The notes beneath the pieces are model-generated. The model saw only the letters and a list, made by a program, of their open reading frames with translations, had not been told where the DNA came from and ran no database searches. This document shows, piece by piece, positions 53,466 to 61,569 of a DNA stretch of 64,000 nt (the stretch's first letter is position 1; every line of letters starts with the position of its first letter). The position numbers were made by a program, and so were the translations under genes. Origin of the DNA: Clostridiaceae bacterium (lineage in GTDB: Bacteria; Bacillota; Clostridia; Lachnospirales; Lachnospiraceae); assembly GCA_009911065.1 (NCBI GenBank), contig QXWR01000004.1, forward strand, positions 110,655-174,654, read 5' to 3'.

Positions 53466-53511
53466 AGCAGAATGATGAAAAGGAAAGTCTTTTGTTATTC
53501 TGCTTTTTTAT
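53466..53511 (+). terminator. Terminator after spoVAC copy D
   Basis: AGCAGAAT ... ATTCTGCT stem and TTTTTT, a near copy of 46465-46509. Confidence 0.75.
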
Positions 53512-53519
53512 ATGCCTCA

Positions 53520-53785
53520 GTGTAAGCGCCTAAATGTTGGGCGGCTTGAATGGAACACTCTCAATCCCCCAGCAGAGCTGGGGAGAATCGTGTACGCAAG
53601 TGGCGATAAACAGAATCCCAAAATAAAACCCCCATTGTATAATAAGTGTAGGTCTGGCAAACCACACAAAATACAAAGGAGGTGTCCTATGGACAATATA
53701 AGTTTATCACATAGTCGATACAATTGCACGTATCATTTGGTATTTATACCAAAATATCGAAGGAAAGTAATGATTGGGGAATTGG
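53520..53785 (+). mobile_element. IS200/IS605 left end and TnpA start, truncated
   Basis: A subterminal hairpin CCCCAGC-AGA-GCTGGGG (53567-53583) precedes an AGGAGG site and ATG 53689. The frame reads MDNISLSHSRYNCTYHLVFI PKYRRKVMIGEL (separate landmarks), the TnpA N-terminus, and then runs into unrelated DNA resembling the region after spoVAC. Only ~32 residues of TnpA remain. Confidence 0.8.
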
Positions 53786-53799
53786 TGATTAGCTTTATG

Positions 53800-53838
53800 A
53801 GCGGATGATGGATGGAGTAATTCGTCATCCTGCTTTTT
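53800..53838 (+). terminator. Fifth spoVAC-type terminator, outermost
   Basis: AGCGGATGATGG ... CGTCATCCTGCT plus TTTTT. The preceding bases (ATTGGTGATTAGCTTTATGA) match those after intact spoVAC (TTTGGTAGTTGGCTTTATGA). This may be the original chromosomal flank. Confidence 0.6.
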
Positions 53839-53877
53839 GTGATACGTTTACCGTCCAGATAGAAAATATTGGTATGC

Positions 53878-53917
53878 CATATATATGTCGTTTTTATAAT
53901 CAGGGGTGTGGTATACT
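53878..53917 (+). promoter_or_regulatory. rtcB promoter with CATATATATGTCG box
   Basis: CATATATATGTCG (53878-53890), 21 bp, then an extended -10 TGGTATACT (TATACT 53912-53917). The same box and -10 recur at 55284-55322. Confidence 0.65.
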
Positions 53918-53974
53918 TTCCGTATCAAGAAAGAGGATTGCACAATTGAATGGAAAAGAAGGGAGAGACCGATT

Positions 53975-55198
53975 ATGTTTGAAATTAAGGGACAGGTAAG
54001 CACGGCGCTGTGTTACGCTGAAACCATCGAGGAAGAGGCCGTTACGCAGATCCAAAAAATGTGTGACCAGGAATTCACTAGGGGAAGCCGGATTCGGATT
54101 ATGCCGGATGTACATTTTGGAAAGGGATGTACTATCGGTACGACCATGACTGTAACAGATAAGGCAGTACCTAATGTGGTGGGAGTGGATATTGGGTGCG
54201 GAATGTATACAGTTTGTCTGGGGAAGGAGGAGCCGGATATGGAAAGGCTTGATGCGGCGGCCCACTATATTCCTTCAGGCAGAAATGTGTGGAAGGGGCG
54301 TCAGACACGATTTGATCTGCAGCCTCTTAAGTGTTATCGCTCCATCCGGGATTCTAAGAAAATGGTGCGGAGTCTGGGAACCTTAGGAGGAGGAAATCAT
54401 TTTATTGAGGTGGATAAGGGGAATGACGGCACTTATTATCTGGTGATTCATACGGGGAGCAGGAATTTAGGGAAACAGGTGGCAGAGTATTATCAGACGT
54501 TGGCTGTGGATCTTCATAGGGGAAAAGAGGAGTATTTTAAGAAAAAAGATGCTCTCATCGCCCAATATAAGGCAGAGGGAAAAAGAGATGAGCTGGAAGG
54601 AGCCATCAAGGCCCTGAGATGGACCAGAAAGGAGCTGACGATTCCGGAGGAACTATGTTACCTGTATGGCAGCTATTTTGAGGATTATCTCTGTGATGTG
54701 GAGATCTGCCAGGAGTTTGCCAAAAGAAACCGGGAGCTGATCGCCGAGATCCTTCTGGATCAGGCTGGCTTAAAAGGAGGAGACGCTTTTCACACAGTAC
54801 ATAACTATATTGATATAAAAGAACGGATTCTTCGGAAGGGGGCCGTGTCTGCCAGAAAGGGGGAGAGGCTTCTCATTCCCATTAATATGCGGGATGGGAG
54901 TATTCTTGCAGTGGGAAAGGGCAATACGGATTGGAATAATTCGGCGCCCCATGGAGCTGGACGGGTCATGTCCAGGTTTGCGGCAAAAAGGACGCTGAGT
55001 ATGGAAGAGTACCGCCGTTCCATGGATGGAATTTATACCACATCGGTCAATGAACATACCTTGGATGAGGCGCCTATGGTATACAAATCTTTAAAGGAGA
55101 TCCAAGGGATTGTCAGGGAGACGGTGGATATCATGGATGTGATGAAACCGGTTTATAATTTTAAATATCACGGCTGGCAGAGAGAAGAGGAAGCATAG
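53975..55198 (+). CDS. rtcB: RtcB-family RNA ligase
   Basis: The 407-residue protein matches the RtcB fold: MPDVHFGKGCTIGTTMTV, NVVGVDIGCGMYTV with metal-binding Asp/Cys, GGGNHFIEV with metal-binding residues, IHTGSRNLGKQVAEYY, and APHGAGRVMSRFAA with the His that is guanylylated in this family. It joins RNA ends with 3'-phosphate or 2',3'-cyclic phosphate. ATG 53975 follows GGGAGAG; upstream in-frame starts lie within the promoter. It is followed by an MBL-fold gene under a similar promoter, suggesting a joint RNA-damage response. Confidence 0.9.
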   Translation: MFEIKGQVSTALCYAETIEEEAVTQIQKMCDQEFTRGSRIRIMPDVHFGKGCTIGTTMTVTDKAVPNVVGVDIGCGMYTVCLGKEEPDMERLDAAAHYIPSGRNVWKGRQTRFDLQPLKCYRSIRDSKKMVRSLGTLGGGNHFIEVDKGNDGTYYLVIHTGSRNLGKQVAEYYQTLAVDLHRGKEEYFKKKDALIAQYKAEGKRDELEGAIKALRWTRKELTIPEELCYLYGSYFEDYLCDVEICQEFAKRNRELIAEILLDQAGLKGGDAFHTVHNYIDIKERILRKGAVSARKGERLLIPINMRDGSILAVGKGNTDWNNSAPHGAGRVMSRFAAKRTLSMEEYRRSMDGIYTTSVNEHTLDEAPMVYKSLKEIQGIVRETVDIMDVMKPVYNFKYHGWQREEEA

Positions 55199-55283
55199 TC
55201 AGATTGGGGGATGCGTAACGGAAATCAGAACAAGAGATAAAGGACTGAGGCGGATTCGGGACATTAATTTGTAATTCATACGT

Positions 55284-55322
55284 CATATATATGTCGCTTT
55301 TGCGTGCTTGATGTGCTATACT
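55284..55322 (+). promoter_or_regulatory. MBL-gene promoter with CATATATATGTCG box
   Basis: CATATATATGTCG (55284-55296), 20 bp, then TGCTATACT (TATACT 55317-55322). It matches the rtcB promoter in sequence and spacing. Confidence 0.65.
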
Positions 55323-55367
55323 GCCATTATCAAAGACACATATTGGCAATCAAACCGGAGGTAATGG

Positions 55368-55799
55368 ATGGGGCGTCCATATGGCCCATGGGAAGGAACA
55401 AAACCATGGCAGATAGCAGATATTAGGATCTATCGGGGCAGCAGCCAGATCGGGGGCTGCTGTACCCAGATCAGCACAGGAGAGAGCCGTATCCTTATAG
55501 ATTTCGGAGCGAATCTGCCGGGAACGGATCAGAACGCCGGGATAAAAGACGCGGAGATGTTTCAAAAGGTTTTTGGCTCTTACGGAAAGAGTGCGGTTTT
55601 ATTTACCCATTACCACGGTGATCACTATGGCCTTTTTAAGGAGATTCCCGACGATGTTCCCATGTATATTGGCCCTCTGGCGAAAGACATCCTGCATATC
55701 CTTGTTCCTTATATGGACCGGGGGACAGAGAAAAAAGGTCTCCTTGTGGTGGAACGGATGCGTACTTATGAAGAAAGAAACAGGCCTAACGGTATTTGA
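55368..55799 (+). pseudogene. Metallo-beta-lactamase-fold (RNase J-like) protein, C-terminally truncated
   Basis: The frame encodes 143 residues with an MBL core: RGSSQIGGCCTQISTGESRI LIDFGANLPG and LFTHYHGDHYGLF (HxHxDH metal site). Family members of the RNA-processing kind are several hundred residues long, so most of the fold, including later metal ligands, is missing after about residue 130, where sequence similarity stops. GGAGG precedes ATG 55368. It shares its promoter type with rtcB, so it was probably part of the same stress response before a deletion. Confidence 0.7.
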
Positions 55800-56077
55800 G
55801 TAATTGTTATGGGAAAACATTTGGTGAGGTTTTTGGAAACAAGCTGCTTCGGGTGATGAGAGAGTCTTTTGGCGAGACATATAAAAAAGATTTCCCCACA
55901 TGTTTCCAACGCGATGAAGTCAGGAAGCCCATGTGGGATAACGACCAGACGCTGCGGGACGCTTATTCATTAGTATTCAAAACCTGGTATCTGGAAGCAA
56001 AACAGAACCGGGAAAAAAACGAGCTTGCCCTGCTGCTGTCAGAGATTATCAAAAACATCTACCCAGATAACGGATGA
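55796..56077 (+). CDS. Hypothetical fragment after the MBL gene
   Basis: The frame gives up to 93 residues (ESFGETYKKDFPTCFQRDEV, LVFKTWYLEAKQNREKNELA). No family was recognised. The TTG start at 55796 and ATG 55856 both lack a good ribosome site, and the frame begins at the truncation point of the MBL gene. It may be the tail of another gene left by a deletion. Confidence 0.35.
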   Translation: MSNCYGKTFGEVFGNKLLRVMRESFGETYKKDFPTCFQRDEVRKPMWDNDQTLRDAYSLVFKTWYLEAKQNREKNELALLLSEIIKNIYPDNG

Positions 56078-56126
56078 CACCAAAAGCCGGAAGAAAATTC
56101 CGTGCTGCAGCCAATGGAGGTAATTT

Positions 56127-56699
56127 ATGAGCCAAAAGGAAAAGATGCCGCGGATTGAGCGCCAGCTGCGGCTTTATGAGATAGTATGTCAGTTTGCGAT
56201 TGTCCAGTTTGAGGCTGCTTGTGAGATATTCCCGTATAATATGCGCCTTTTGCAGCGTGACCTGGCGGATTTGAGGGATGCGGGGCTGGTGAGTGTAAAG
56301 TATTCCAGAAAGGGAAACGGGTACGTGAAAACAGGAAAACCGGAATTTGCCCATAAGGTAAAGCCATGTAAAATGGCTCATCTGAAAAGGCTGAACCGTC
56401 TGGGAACATTGATGTCTGAACTGGTAAATGAGGATATTCCTTTGTGGGAAAAAAAGGACAACGAGGAAAGCGGCGATGTCCAGGAGTATGTTACTGCTAA
56501 GGATTCTTACAATGAACTGTTTCCCGGTCTGTCGGAACGGACAAGGCAGAGAGACTTTGAGGTGCTGCGCAGGATTGGTTACAATATTTTTTATGATCCG
56601 GCGGAACACTGTTTTTGTCATGACGATTACTGTTTCCCTTTGGGATGGACCAACGTGCCGGATAAAATAGATGATGATTTTGTAGAGGGAACGTGGTAA
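56127..56699 (+). CDS. Double winged-helix regulator without WYL domain
   Basis: The 190-residue protein shows two separate HTH-like parts: residues ~10-65 (YNMRLLQRDLADLRDAGLV) and ~130-175 (LSERTRQRDFEVLRRIGYNI). Both have the R-x-x-QRD helix seen at the N-terminus of WYL-domain regulators, but no WYL sensor domain follows. GGAGG precedes ATG 56127. It likely regulates the rtcB/ADP-ribose genes around it; the signal is unknown. Confidence 0.65.
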   Translation: MSQKEKMPRIERQLRLYEIVCQFAIVQFEAACEIFPYNMRLLQRDLADLRDAGLVSVKYSRKGNGYVKTGKPEFAHKVKPCKMAHLKRLNRLGTLMSELVNEDIPLWEKKDNEESGDVQEYVTAKDSYNELFPGLSERTRQRDFEVLRRIGYNIFYDPAEHCFCHDDYCFPLGWTNVPDKIDDDFVEGTW

Positions 56700-56755
56700 T
56701 GGGACACAAGCCCGAAACAATCAGGCACAAACACGCTTTGGGAGAGTGTATAAAC

Positions 56756-56918
56756 ATGTACTCTCGGAATCTCTCCTGCACCTGCCTTTGTGGCTGATTT
56801 TCCGCCATATGCACATAAATTTAATCAACGTACGTTCCACGTACGCCTCATAAATTTATGCACATCTGACAAAAAATCATCTCACAAAATCAGGCACAAA
56901 GAGACTCCGAGAGTACAT
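56756..56918. repeat. ~163-bp imperfect palindrome
   Basis: ATGTACTCTCGGA (from 56756) pairs with TCCGAGAGTACAT (56906-56918). Inner matched blocks include CTGATTTT and GCACATAAATTTA, around a central GTACGT-rich loop. The 11-bp phrase TCAGGCACAAA is also a direct repeat at 56721 and 56890. The rest of 56700-56941 shows no gene. Confidence 0.75.
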
Positions 56919-56941
56919 AGACAAAGTTAGGAGGAAACACG

Positions 56942-57400
56942 ATGTTACAGAGGGAAAGAATTGCGGGAGGTCTGTATGGCCTTCTGGTTGGGGATGCTCT
57001 GGGAGTACCCTATGAGTTTTATGAGGCAAAAGAACTTCCTGTCTATGAGAAAATTGAGATGACGCCGCCAGCGGGATTTCAAAAGACTTACCCCAGGATT
57101 GCCGCTGGAACATGGTCCGATGACGGCGCTCAGGCGCTGTGCCTTATGGACAGTCTTTTAAAACACGGGAAATTCTCTCTAAAAGCCTATTCCGACGCCC
57201 TTTTAGCCTGGTATGAGGAAGGCTTTTGGGCGGTAGGAGGAGTCGTATTTGATGTGGGGGTTCAGACAGCCGATGCGCTTAACGCATATAAAAGGGGGAT
57301 TCCCGCGACAGACTGCGGATTGATGAATCCGGAGGGAAAAGGAAACGGAGCGCTGATGCGGGTTTTGCCCCTGGCATTATGGCAGGTCACGGCGAATTAG
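56942..57400 (+). pseudogene. ADP-ribosylglycohydrolase, C-terminally truncated
   Basis: The frame gives 152 residues: RIAGGLYGLLVGDALGVPYE, AAGTWSDDGAQALCLMDSLL and NPEGKGNGALMRVLPLAL are typical of DraG/ARH-type hydrolases that remove ADP-ribose from proteins or nucleic acids. The first metal-binding SDDG motif is kept. The family is usually ~250-330 residues, and the C-terminal metal-binding DTD region is absent. Sequence after about 57385 does not match, so a deletion joined it to foreign DNA. GGAGG precedes the ATG. Confidence 0.8.
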
Positions 57401-57465
57401 ATGTAATCAAAAGAGGAAAGGAAAAGCACAATCCAGACGGAACCGGCGATATGGTCAAGAAATAT

Positions 57466-57494
57466 TTGTGAGTTAGCAAGAAACCTGATATAAT
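57466..57494 (+). promoter_or_regulatory. Promoter of the XRE-tnpV pair
   Basis: TTGTGA (57466-57471), a 17-bp spacer and TATAAT (57489-57494). Confidence 0.7.
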
Positions 57495-57535
57495 GGGGGC
57501 AAGCGCCCATCCGGGGCAGAAAGGCAGGGAGAGAT

Positions 57536-57808
57536 ATGCACATCAGTTACAAACCGCTCTGGCATACGCTGATAGAGCGTAACATGAGGAAAGAAGATTT
57601 AAGGCTTGCCGCTGGACTGACTACGAATATAATTGCCAATATGAGCAAAGAAGGAAAACACATTAGCATGGACACACTTGCCCGTATCTGTGAAACACTG
57701 GATTGTGGCATTATGGACGTGATCGAGCTGATCAGCGACGAGCCTTCCACCACAGGAGGGAACGATAATGGAGAAACTGAAAGAAAGAATCACGGAAAAC
57801 GGCATTGA
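57536..57808 (+). CDS. XRE-family regulator of the mobile element
   Basis: The 90-residue HTH protein (LRLAAGLTTNIIANMSKEGKHISMDTLARICETLDCGIMDVIEL as landmarks) is typical of element-borne Cro/CI-type repressors. It overlaps the tnpV start by 41 bases, so the two are coupled. Confidence 0.82.
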   Translation: MHISYKPLWHTLIERNMRKEDLRLAAGLTTNIIANMSKEGKHISMDTLARICETLDCGIMDVIELISDEPSTTGGNDNGETERKNHGKRH

Positions 57809-58148
57809 TTATATTCTGGTAGGCGATTACTATATTCCAGATTTGAAATTGCCGGAAGAAAACCGCCCCATCGGACGTTATGGGCGGCTGCATCGGGACT
57901 ATCTCAAGGAGGAACACCCGGCACGGTACAGCTCCCTTATCCTGACCGGGAAATTATGGACATACCTTGCCGATCTGAACGAGCAGGCAGAGGAACGGCT
58001 TGACCTTATCATAGAGCAGATGAAAGCTGCTGAAGGAGTGACCGAGGAACTGAAAGCCCGGAATCAGCTTGAATGGGTAGGACGGATGAATAATATCCGT
58101 AACCGGGCAGAAGAAATCATAAGGAGCGAACTTATCTATACCATGTAA
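57768..58148 (+). CDS. tnpV: Transposon-encoded protein TnpV
   Basis: The 126-residue protein shows YILVGDYYIPDLKLPEENRPIGRYG and LHRDYLKEEHPARYSSLILTGKLWTYLADLN, landmarks of the TnpV family carried by clostridial Tn4451-type and related elements. Its role in transfer or regulation is not established. A GGAGG site precedes ATG 57768 inside the XRE gene. Confidence 0.82.
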   Translation: MEKLKERITENGIDYILVGDYYIPDLKLPEENRPIGRYGRLHRDYLKEEHPARYSSLILTGKLWTYLADLNEQAEERLDLIIEQMKAAEGVTEELKARNQLEWVGRMNNIRNRAEEIIRSELIYTM

Positions 58149-58210
58149 TCAGGGCATAAATGACCAGCCAGAATATAAATGGCTGGTCATTTCAAATTAA
58201 AAGGCCGTCC

Positions 58211-58390
58211 CTATTCTTTCTGGCCAGTTTGGATTTCACCATGCTTTTCTTCCATCTGTTCCAAATGCTGCATCAGCACATATTCAATGTAATTCGTCAT
58301 TGAGCGATGTTCTTTGGTTGCCAGGATACCAATTTTATCAAATACTTCGTCTGATAGACGCAAGGTAAATACACGCTTGCTGGTTGCCAT
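58211..58390 (-). CDS. Ribbon-helix-helix protein, copy 1
   Basis: The 59-residue protein starts MATSKRVFTLRLSDEVFDKI and has the Arc/CopG-type beta strand and helices, so it probably binds DNA as a dimer. The longer upstream frame is rejected because GGAGGG lies just before this ATG. It is a paralogue of the gene at 58508-58690. Confidence 0.72.
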   Translation of the reverse strand: MATSKRVFTLRLSDEVFDKIGILATKEHRSMTNYIEYVLMQHLEQMEEKHGEIQTGQKE

Positions 58391-58507
58391 ATTTCTGCCC
58401 TCCATTCCGGGTATGAATTTATGGTAGCCCAATTCAGAAAAAATATATACATTCATAAGACAGTTAAGTGATAGCATTTTATGCTTATAAGACAGGAAAC
58501 AACATAA

Positions 58508-58690
58508 TCAGTTCTTTGTCTGGTCAGTTATGATTATGCCACGTTCCTTCTCTACTTCTTCCAGATGTTGGATTAACACATATTCAATATAGTTGTTCAA
58601 TGAGCGATGTTCACTTGTAGCCAAAATGCCGATTTTATTAAATACATCGTCTGTTAGACGTAAAGTAAATACTTTCCTAATGGTTGCCAT
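58508..58690 (-). CDS. Ribbon-helix-helix protein, copy 2
   Basis: The 60-residue protein MATIRKVFTLRLTDDVFNKI is about two-thirds identical to copy 1. The upstream ~100 bp are also similar (ATTCAG, GACAG-TAAGTGA, CATTTTA blocks), so gene and promoter were duplicated as one unit. Likely an element-maintenance regulator. Confidence 0.72.
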   Translation of the reverse strand: MATIRKVFTLRLTDDVFNKIGILATSEHRSLNNYIEYVLIQHLEEVEKERGIIITDQTKN

Positions 58691-58846
58691 GCCCCTGCCC
58701 TCCGATTTGAGTATGTATAAATGGTATACGAATTCAGGCAAATAATATACTGTCACTTGACAGCTAAGTGACATCATTTTATAGTATAAGAGTGGTTAAA
58801 CAACTAAAAAAAGCAGTTATGTGCGTTCATAGCGGAGGGAAAGAAC

Positions 58847-59665
58847 ATGAGAAGTTTATGGCTGAAAATGAAGGAAATCTGGTGGGATTTTTGGGAAGTG
58901 GACAATAACGATAACGGAAAGAAACACTTGAGTTCGTCGGATAAACGCTGGCTCCTGTACTGGAATTTCCTGTCAGGTGTTGGCGTGCTGGCGATTGTTG
59001 TGCTGGTTATGGGAATCAACACTCTTTGGGTGCAGCACCAGAACAACATGGACGTGGAAAAGACACTAAACACAATTGCCACTTATATGGCATCCGCTAC
59101 AAAGGATGAATATGAAGATATTGCCCAAAGTATCCGGCATGATCTGGTATTCAGTGAATACGGTAAAGACATAGAGAACTTTATCCAGTATATCCCCAAT
59201 ACCGCTGAAACCTGCCATACCTGCATGGAAAGCTATCCGGCGCAGGCACTTCTTGTTTGTGCCAATACAGGAGAGTTCTATTCCTTAGATTTGTATGAGA
59301 AAGGGGAAAGCCCGGACAGCAACCGAGGGGGAACCATCATGAATTTTGGTTATGATGAAGTCAGTCAGACCCATATTCACATTTCCAAAAGCCCCGGACA
59401 GCAGACCGGGTATGCCGGGATAGACCGTGGACGTGGCATTGTCAGCGTCCACAGGATGAAAACCCTGTTCTGTGATGATTGCATCCGAGAGATTCTGGAA
59501 ACGGTGGAACACCAGCTGATAGAGGAATTTTTTATTTATGATACAGAAGAAAGACAGTTTTATCCAATAGATGACGGAACAACTATACAGATAGGCGATT
59601 ACAGCCTTGAAATCGAATATAAGAACAGCGACTATAAGATAATGATCAATTACATTGGCGAATAA
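58847..59665 (+). CDS. Single-pass membrane protein with two CxxC motifs
   Basis: The 272-residue protein has one membrane helix (residues ~40-62, LLYWNFLSGVGVLAIVVLVMG). A large outer domain contains CHTC (near residue 125) and CDDC (near residue 205), which may bind metal or form disulfides. No family was recognised. GGAGGG precedes ATG 58847. It ends at a terminator shared with the convergent XRE gene. Confidence 0.62.
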   Translation: MRSLWLKMKEIWWDFWEVDNNDNGKKHLSSSDKRWLLYWNFLSGVGVLAIVVLVMGINTLWVQHQNNMDVEKTLNTIATYMASATKDEYEDIAQSIRHDLVFSEYGKDIENFIQYIPNTAETCHTCMESYPAQALLVCANTGEFYSLDLYEKGESPDSNRGGTIMNFGYDEVSQTHIHISKSPGQQTGYAGIDRGRGIVSVHRMKTLFCDDCIREILETVEHQLIEEFFIYDTEERQFYPIDDGTTIQIGDYSLEIEYKNSDYKIMINYIGE

Positions 59666-59671
59666 AGAAGC

Positions 59672-59712
59672 GCCGTTGCAGGAAACAAAAATCTCCCGCA
59701 ACGGCACTTTCT
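59672..59712. terminator. Terminator between convergent genes
   Basis: GCCGTTGC (59672-59679) / GCAACGGC (59698-59705) stem with A-rich and T-rich flanks, serving both strands. Confidence 0.75.
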
Positions 59713-60523
59713 ATTTCTTCTTGCGCCGGAAGTTCAGAGGACTTTTCTTTATAATCGGCGACTTTGACAATATCTTTTTCAAAGTTTTCTTATCTTCATC
59801 CGACAGCTTGTCATAATCAATGCCTAACATACTGAGAATGACTGTCCAGATTTTTGCAATGTGGTCACCCGGTGATTTCAGTGCTTTCTGGATTTCCAGT
59901 GCGATTTCCTTTGCACGGGAGATATTTGGTGTGCTGTCAATGTCATGCTCATGGGCTTTTCGGATGTCGTGGAGGATAGCGTCCCATGTTTTGTGTGTGA
60001 TATGACAGAAGAAATCTTCTTCCTCTATTTCCCCGGCAAGTAGTGTATTTGAATAAAAATCCCCATCTACAAGCCGGTGCTGGCGGATAAGCTCAAGCCG
60101 CTGCACTTCCAGAGATTCATTTATATCCCTGAACCGGGCAGTTGCGTGTCCGTCTATGTAGATTTCCGTGTCGGTCATCAGCTTTTCAAATTTATCGTTG
60201 GTGACAATTTCACACAGTAGCCGGTTGTTGATACGCCCGCTTTTTAACAGCTCCACCACATCATCACTCAAATGTAGCTCCGTAAGTTCCGTGTCCGGAT
60301 GGTTCCGGTTCTCTGTCCGGCAGAGGAGGTAATCGGTTGACACCCCGTAAAAATCTGCCAGTTCCACAAGAATTTTGTGGCTGATTTCCTTGTAATCGTC
60401 ATTCTCATAGCTTCCCAAAGCCGATTTGGAAATCTTTGTGACCGCTGCCAGTTCATCTAATTTTAAGTGCCGCTCCGTCCTTAAATCCTTCAGCCGCTCC
60501 TGAATCGTTATCCCCCGCTTCAT
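59711..60523 (-). CDS. XRE-family regulator with long C-terminal domain
   Basis: The 270-residue protein has an N-terminal HTH (RLKDLRTERHLKLDELAAVTKISKSALGSYEND) followed by YGVSTDYLLCRTEN, then a long helical domain common in regulators of Lachnospiraceae conjugative elements. ATG 60523 is preferred; the frame extends 12 codons further upstream without a better site. It probably represses element genes. Confidence 0.8.
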   Translation of the reverse strand: MKRGITIQERLKDLRTERHLKLDELAAVTKISKSALGSYENDDYKEISHKILVELADFYGVSTDYLLCRTENRNHPDTELTELHLSDDVVELLKSGRINNRLLCEIVTNDKFEKLMTDTEIYIDGHATARFRDINESLEVQRLELIRQHRLVDGDFYSNTLLAGEIEEEDFFCHITHKTWDAILHDIRKAHEHDIDSTPNISRAKEIALEIQKALKSPGDHIAKIWTVILSMLGIDYDKLSDEDKKTLKKILSKSPIIKKSPLNFRRKKK

Positions 60524-60559
60524 GACTCCCTGCTTCTTCCCTGCGGACAGCCGCCGCAA

Positions 60560-61049
60560 TAAGGCTATTATACCACACCATTCCGCAATCGTGGAATTTT
60601 TTGGATTTTGGGCTTTATTCCTGATTCGTGGACATACAGCACAAGGTACAAAAATGGTCTATGATACAGGTAGTTCATCGATGGATTATCCCAATCGAAT
60701 GACCGGCCTGTATGGGATATGCTCCCCGGCGATGTAGCGCAACGACTTCCGGCAGGGAATGGAAGAACCCTGACCGCAACGAGCGTACCAAGCGGAGCGA
60801 AACGCCGCCGAAGATGGGGGCAGGAACGACAGCAGAGGGAACCGGCAAAATGAACACCAAAACGATACCAGAACACAACAATTTCACAGGGCATAGTCTG
60901 CCCTGTCCGTAATACTACGGGGAATTTTCTGACGGCTTTACGGCTGTATTTTCCTTGAAAATCGCCCCGAAACACTACACAAAAAACCACTGTCCGCCCA
61001 TTCCGGCTGTTACTGCTGAAACGGGCGGTCTTTTATTGAAGGAGGCACT
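60560..61049. other. 490-bp gap upstream of the replication/transfer genes
   Basis: No gene could be supported. A terminator-like hairpin CCGCCC ... GGGCGG followed by TCTTTTA lies at 60994-61034, directly before the next gene, and may attenuate it. GC-rich, repeat-poor DNA fills 60700-60900. Confidence 0.45.
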
Positions 61050-61241
61050 ATGCCGAGAATGTCAAAAAAGCTGAAGAAGGAGCTTGCTTTCTTCCTCAGC
61101 GATCACGGGCGCAGGAGTTACAACGAACTCTGCCGGAAATGTCAGCACGAATGTAAGCAGAGCTTCCGGGCTGTTATCATCAACTGCCCCCACTATCTAT
61201 CTAAACGAGCAAAAAGGAGGACACCGCCTGATGAATTATGA
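61050..61241 (+). CDS. Small basic element protein
   Basis: The 63-residue protein MPRMSKKLKKELAFFLSDHG... has a CRKCQHEC cysteine cluster that may bind zinc. AAGGAGG precedes the ATG, and its end overlaps the next gene by 11 bases, so it is coupled to it. Family not recognised. Confidence 0.6.
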   Translation: MPRMSKKLKKELAFFLSDHGRRSYNELCRKCQHECKQSFRAVIINCPHYLSKRAKRRTPPDEL

Positions 61242-61569
61242 ATTTATGATAACCGGGACACCCCTGCCGCTCTGTATGCCGCTTCCAAGGGCAGCGCTCC
61301 AGCTCCCGGTCAGCAGTACGGCAAAGGTCATGTATGCCCGCCTGCTGGATGAAATCCTGACAAATGGAATCGAGGACAGCAACGGGATTCTGTTTATCCG
61401 TTTCCCTGTCATGGAACTGGCGGCGGTACTTTCCAGAAGCCCCCAAACCTGTAAGCGCTCCCTGAACGAGCTGGAACAGGCTGGTATGGTCATGCGTGTT
61501 CGTCAGGGTGTCGGGGAGGTCAGCCATATGTATATCCTGCTTCCAAAGGAGGACACCGATTATGAATGA
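61231..61569 (+). CDS. RepA N-terminal-like winged-helix protein
   Basis: The 112-residue protein has LPLPRAALQLPVSSTAKVMYARLLDEIL, GILFIRFPVMELAAVLSRSPQTCKRSLNELEQAG (landmarks), the layout of the replication initiator RepA_N winged helix found in Firmicute plasmids and integrative elements. It lacks the long C-terminal part of full initiators and may be a regulator. AAAGGAGG lies 10 bases before ATG 61231. Confidence 0.7.
   Translation: MNYEFMITGTPLPLCMPLPRAALQLPVSSTAKVMYARLLDEILTNGIEDSNGILFIRFPVMELAAVLSRSPQTCKRSLNELEQAGMVMRVRQGVGEVSHMYILLPKEDTDYE

Noticed and set aside
35448..53975. spoVAC-spoVAD-spoVAE operon continuing after spoVAC
   Set aside because: No spoVAD or spoVAE sequence was seen; rtcB follows the array.
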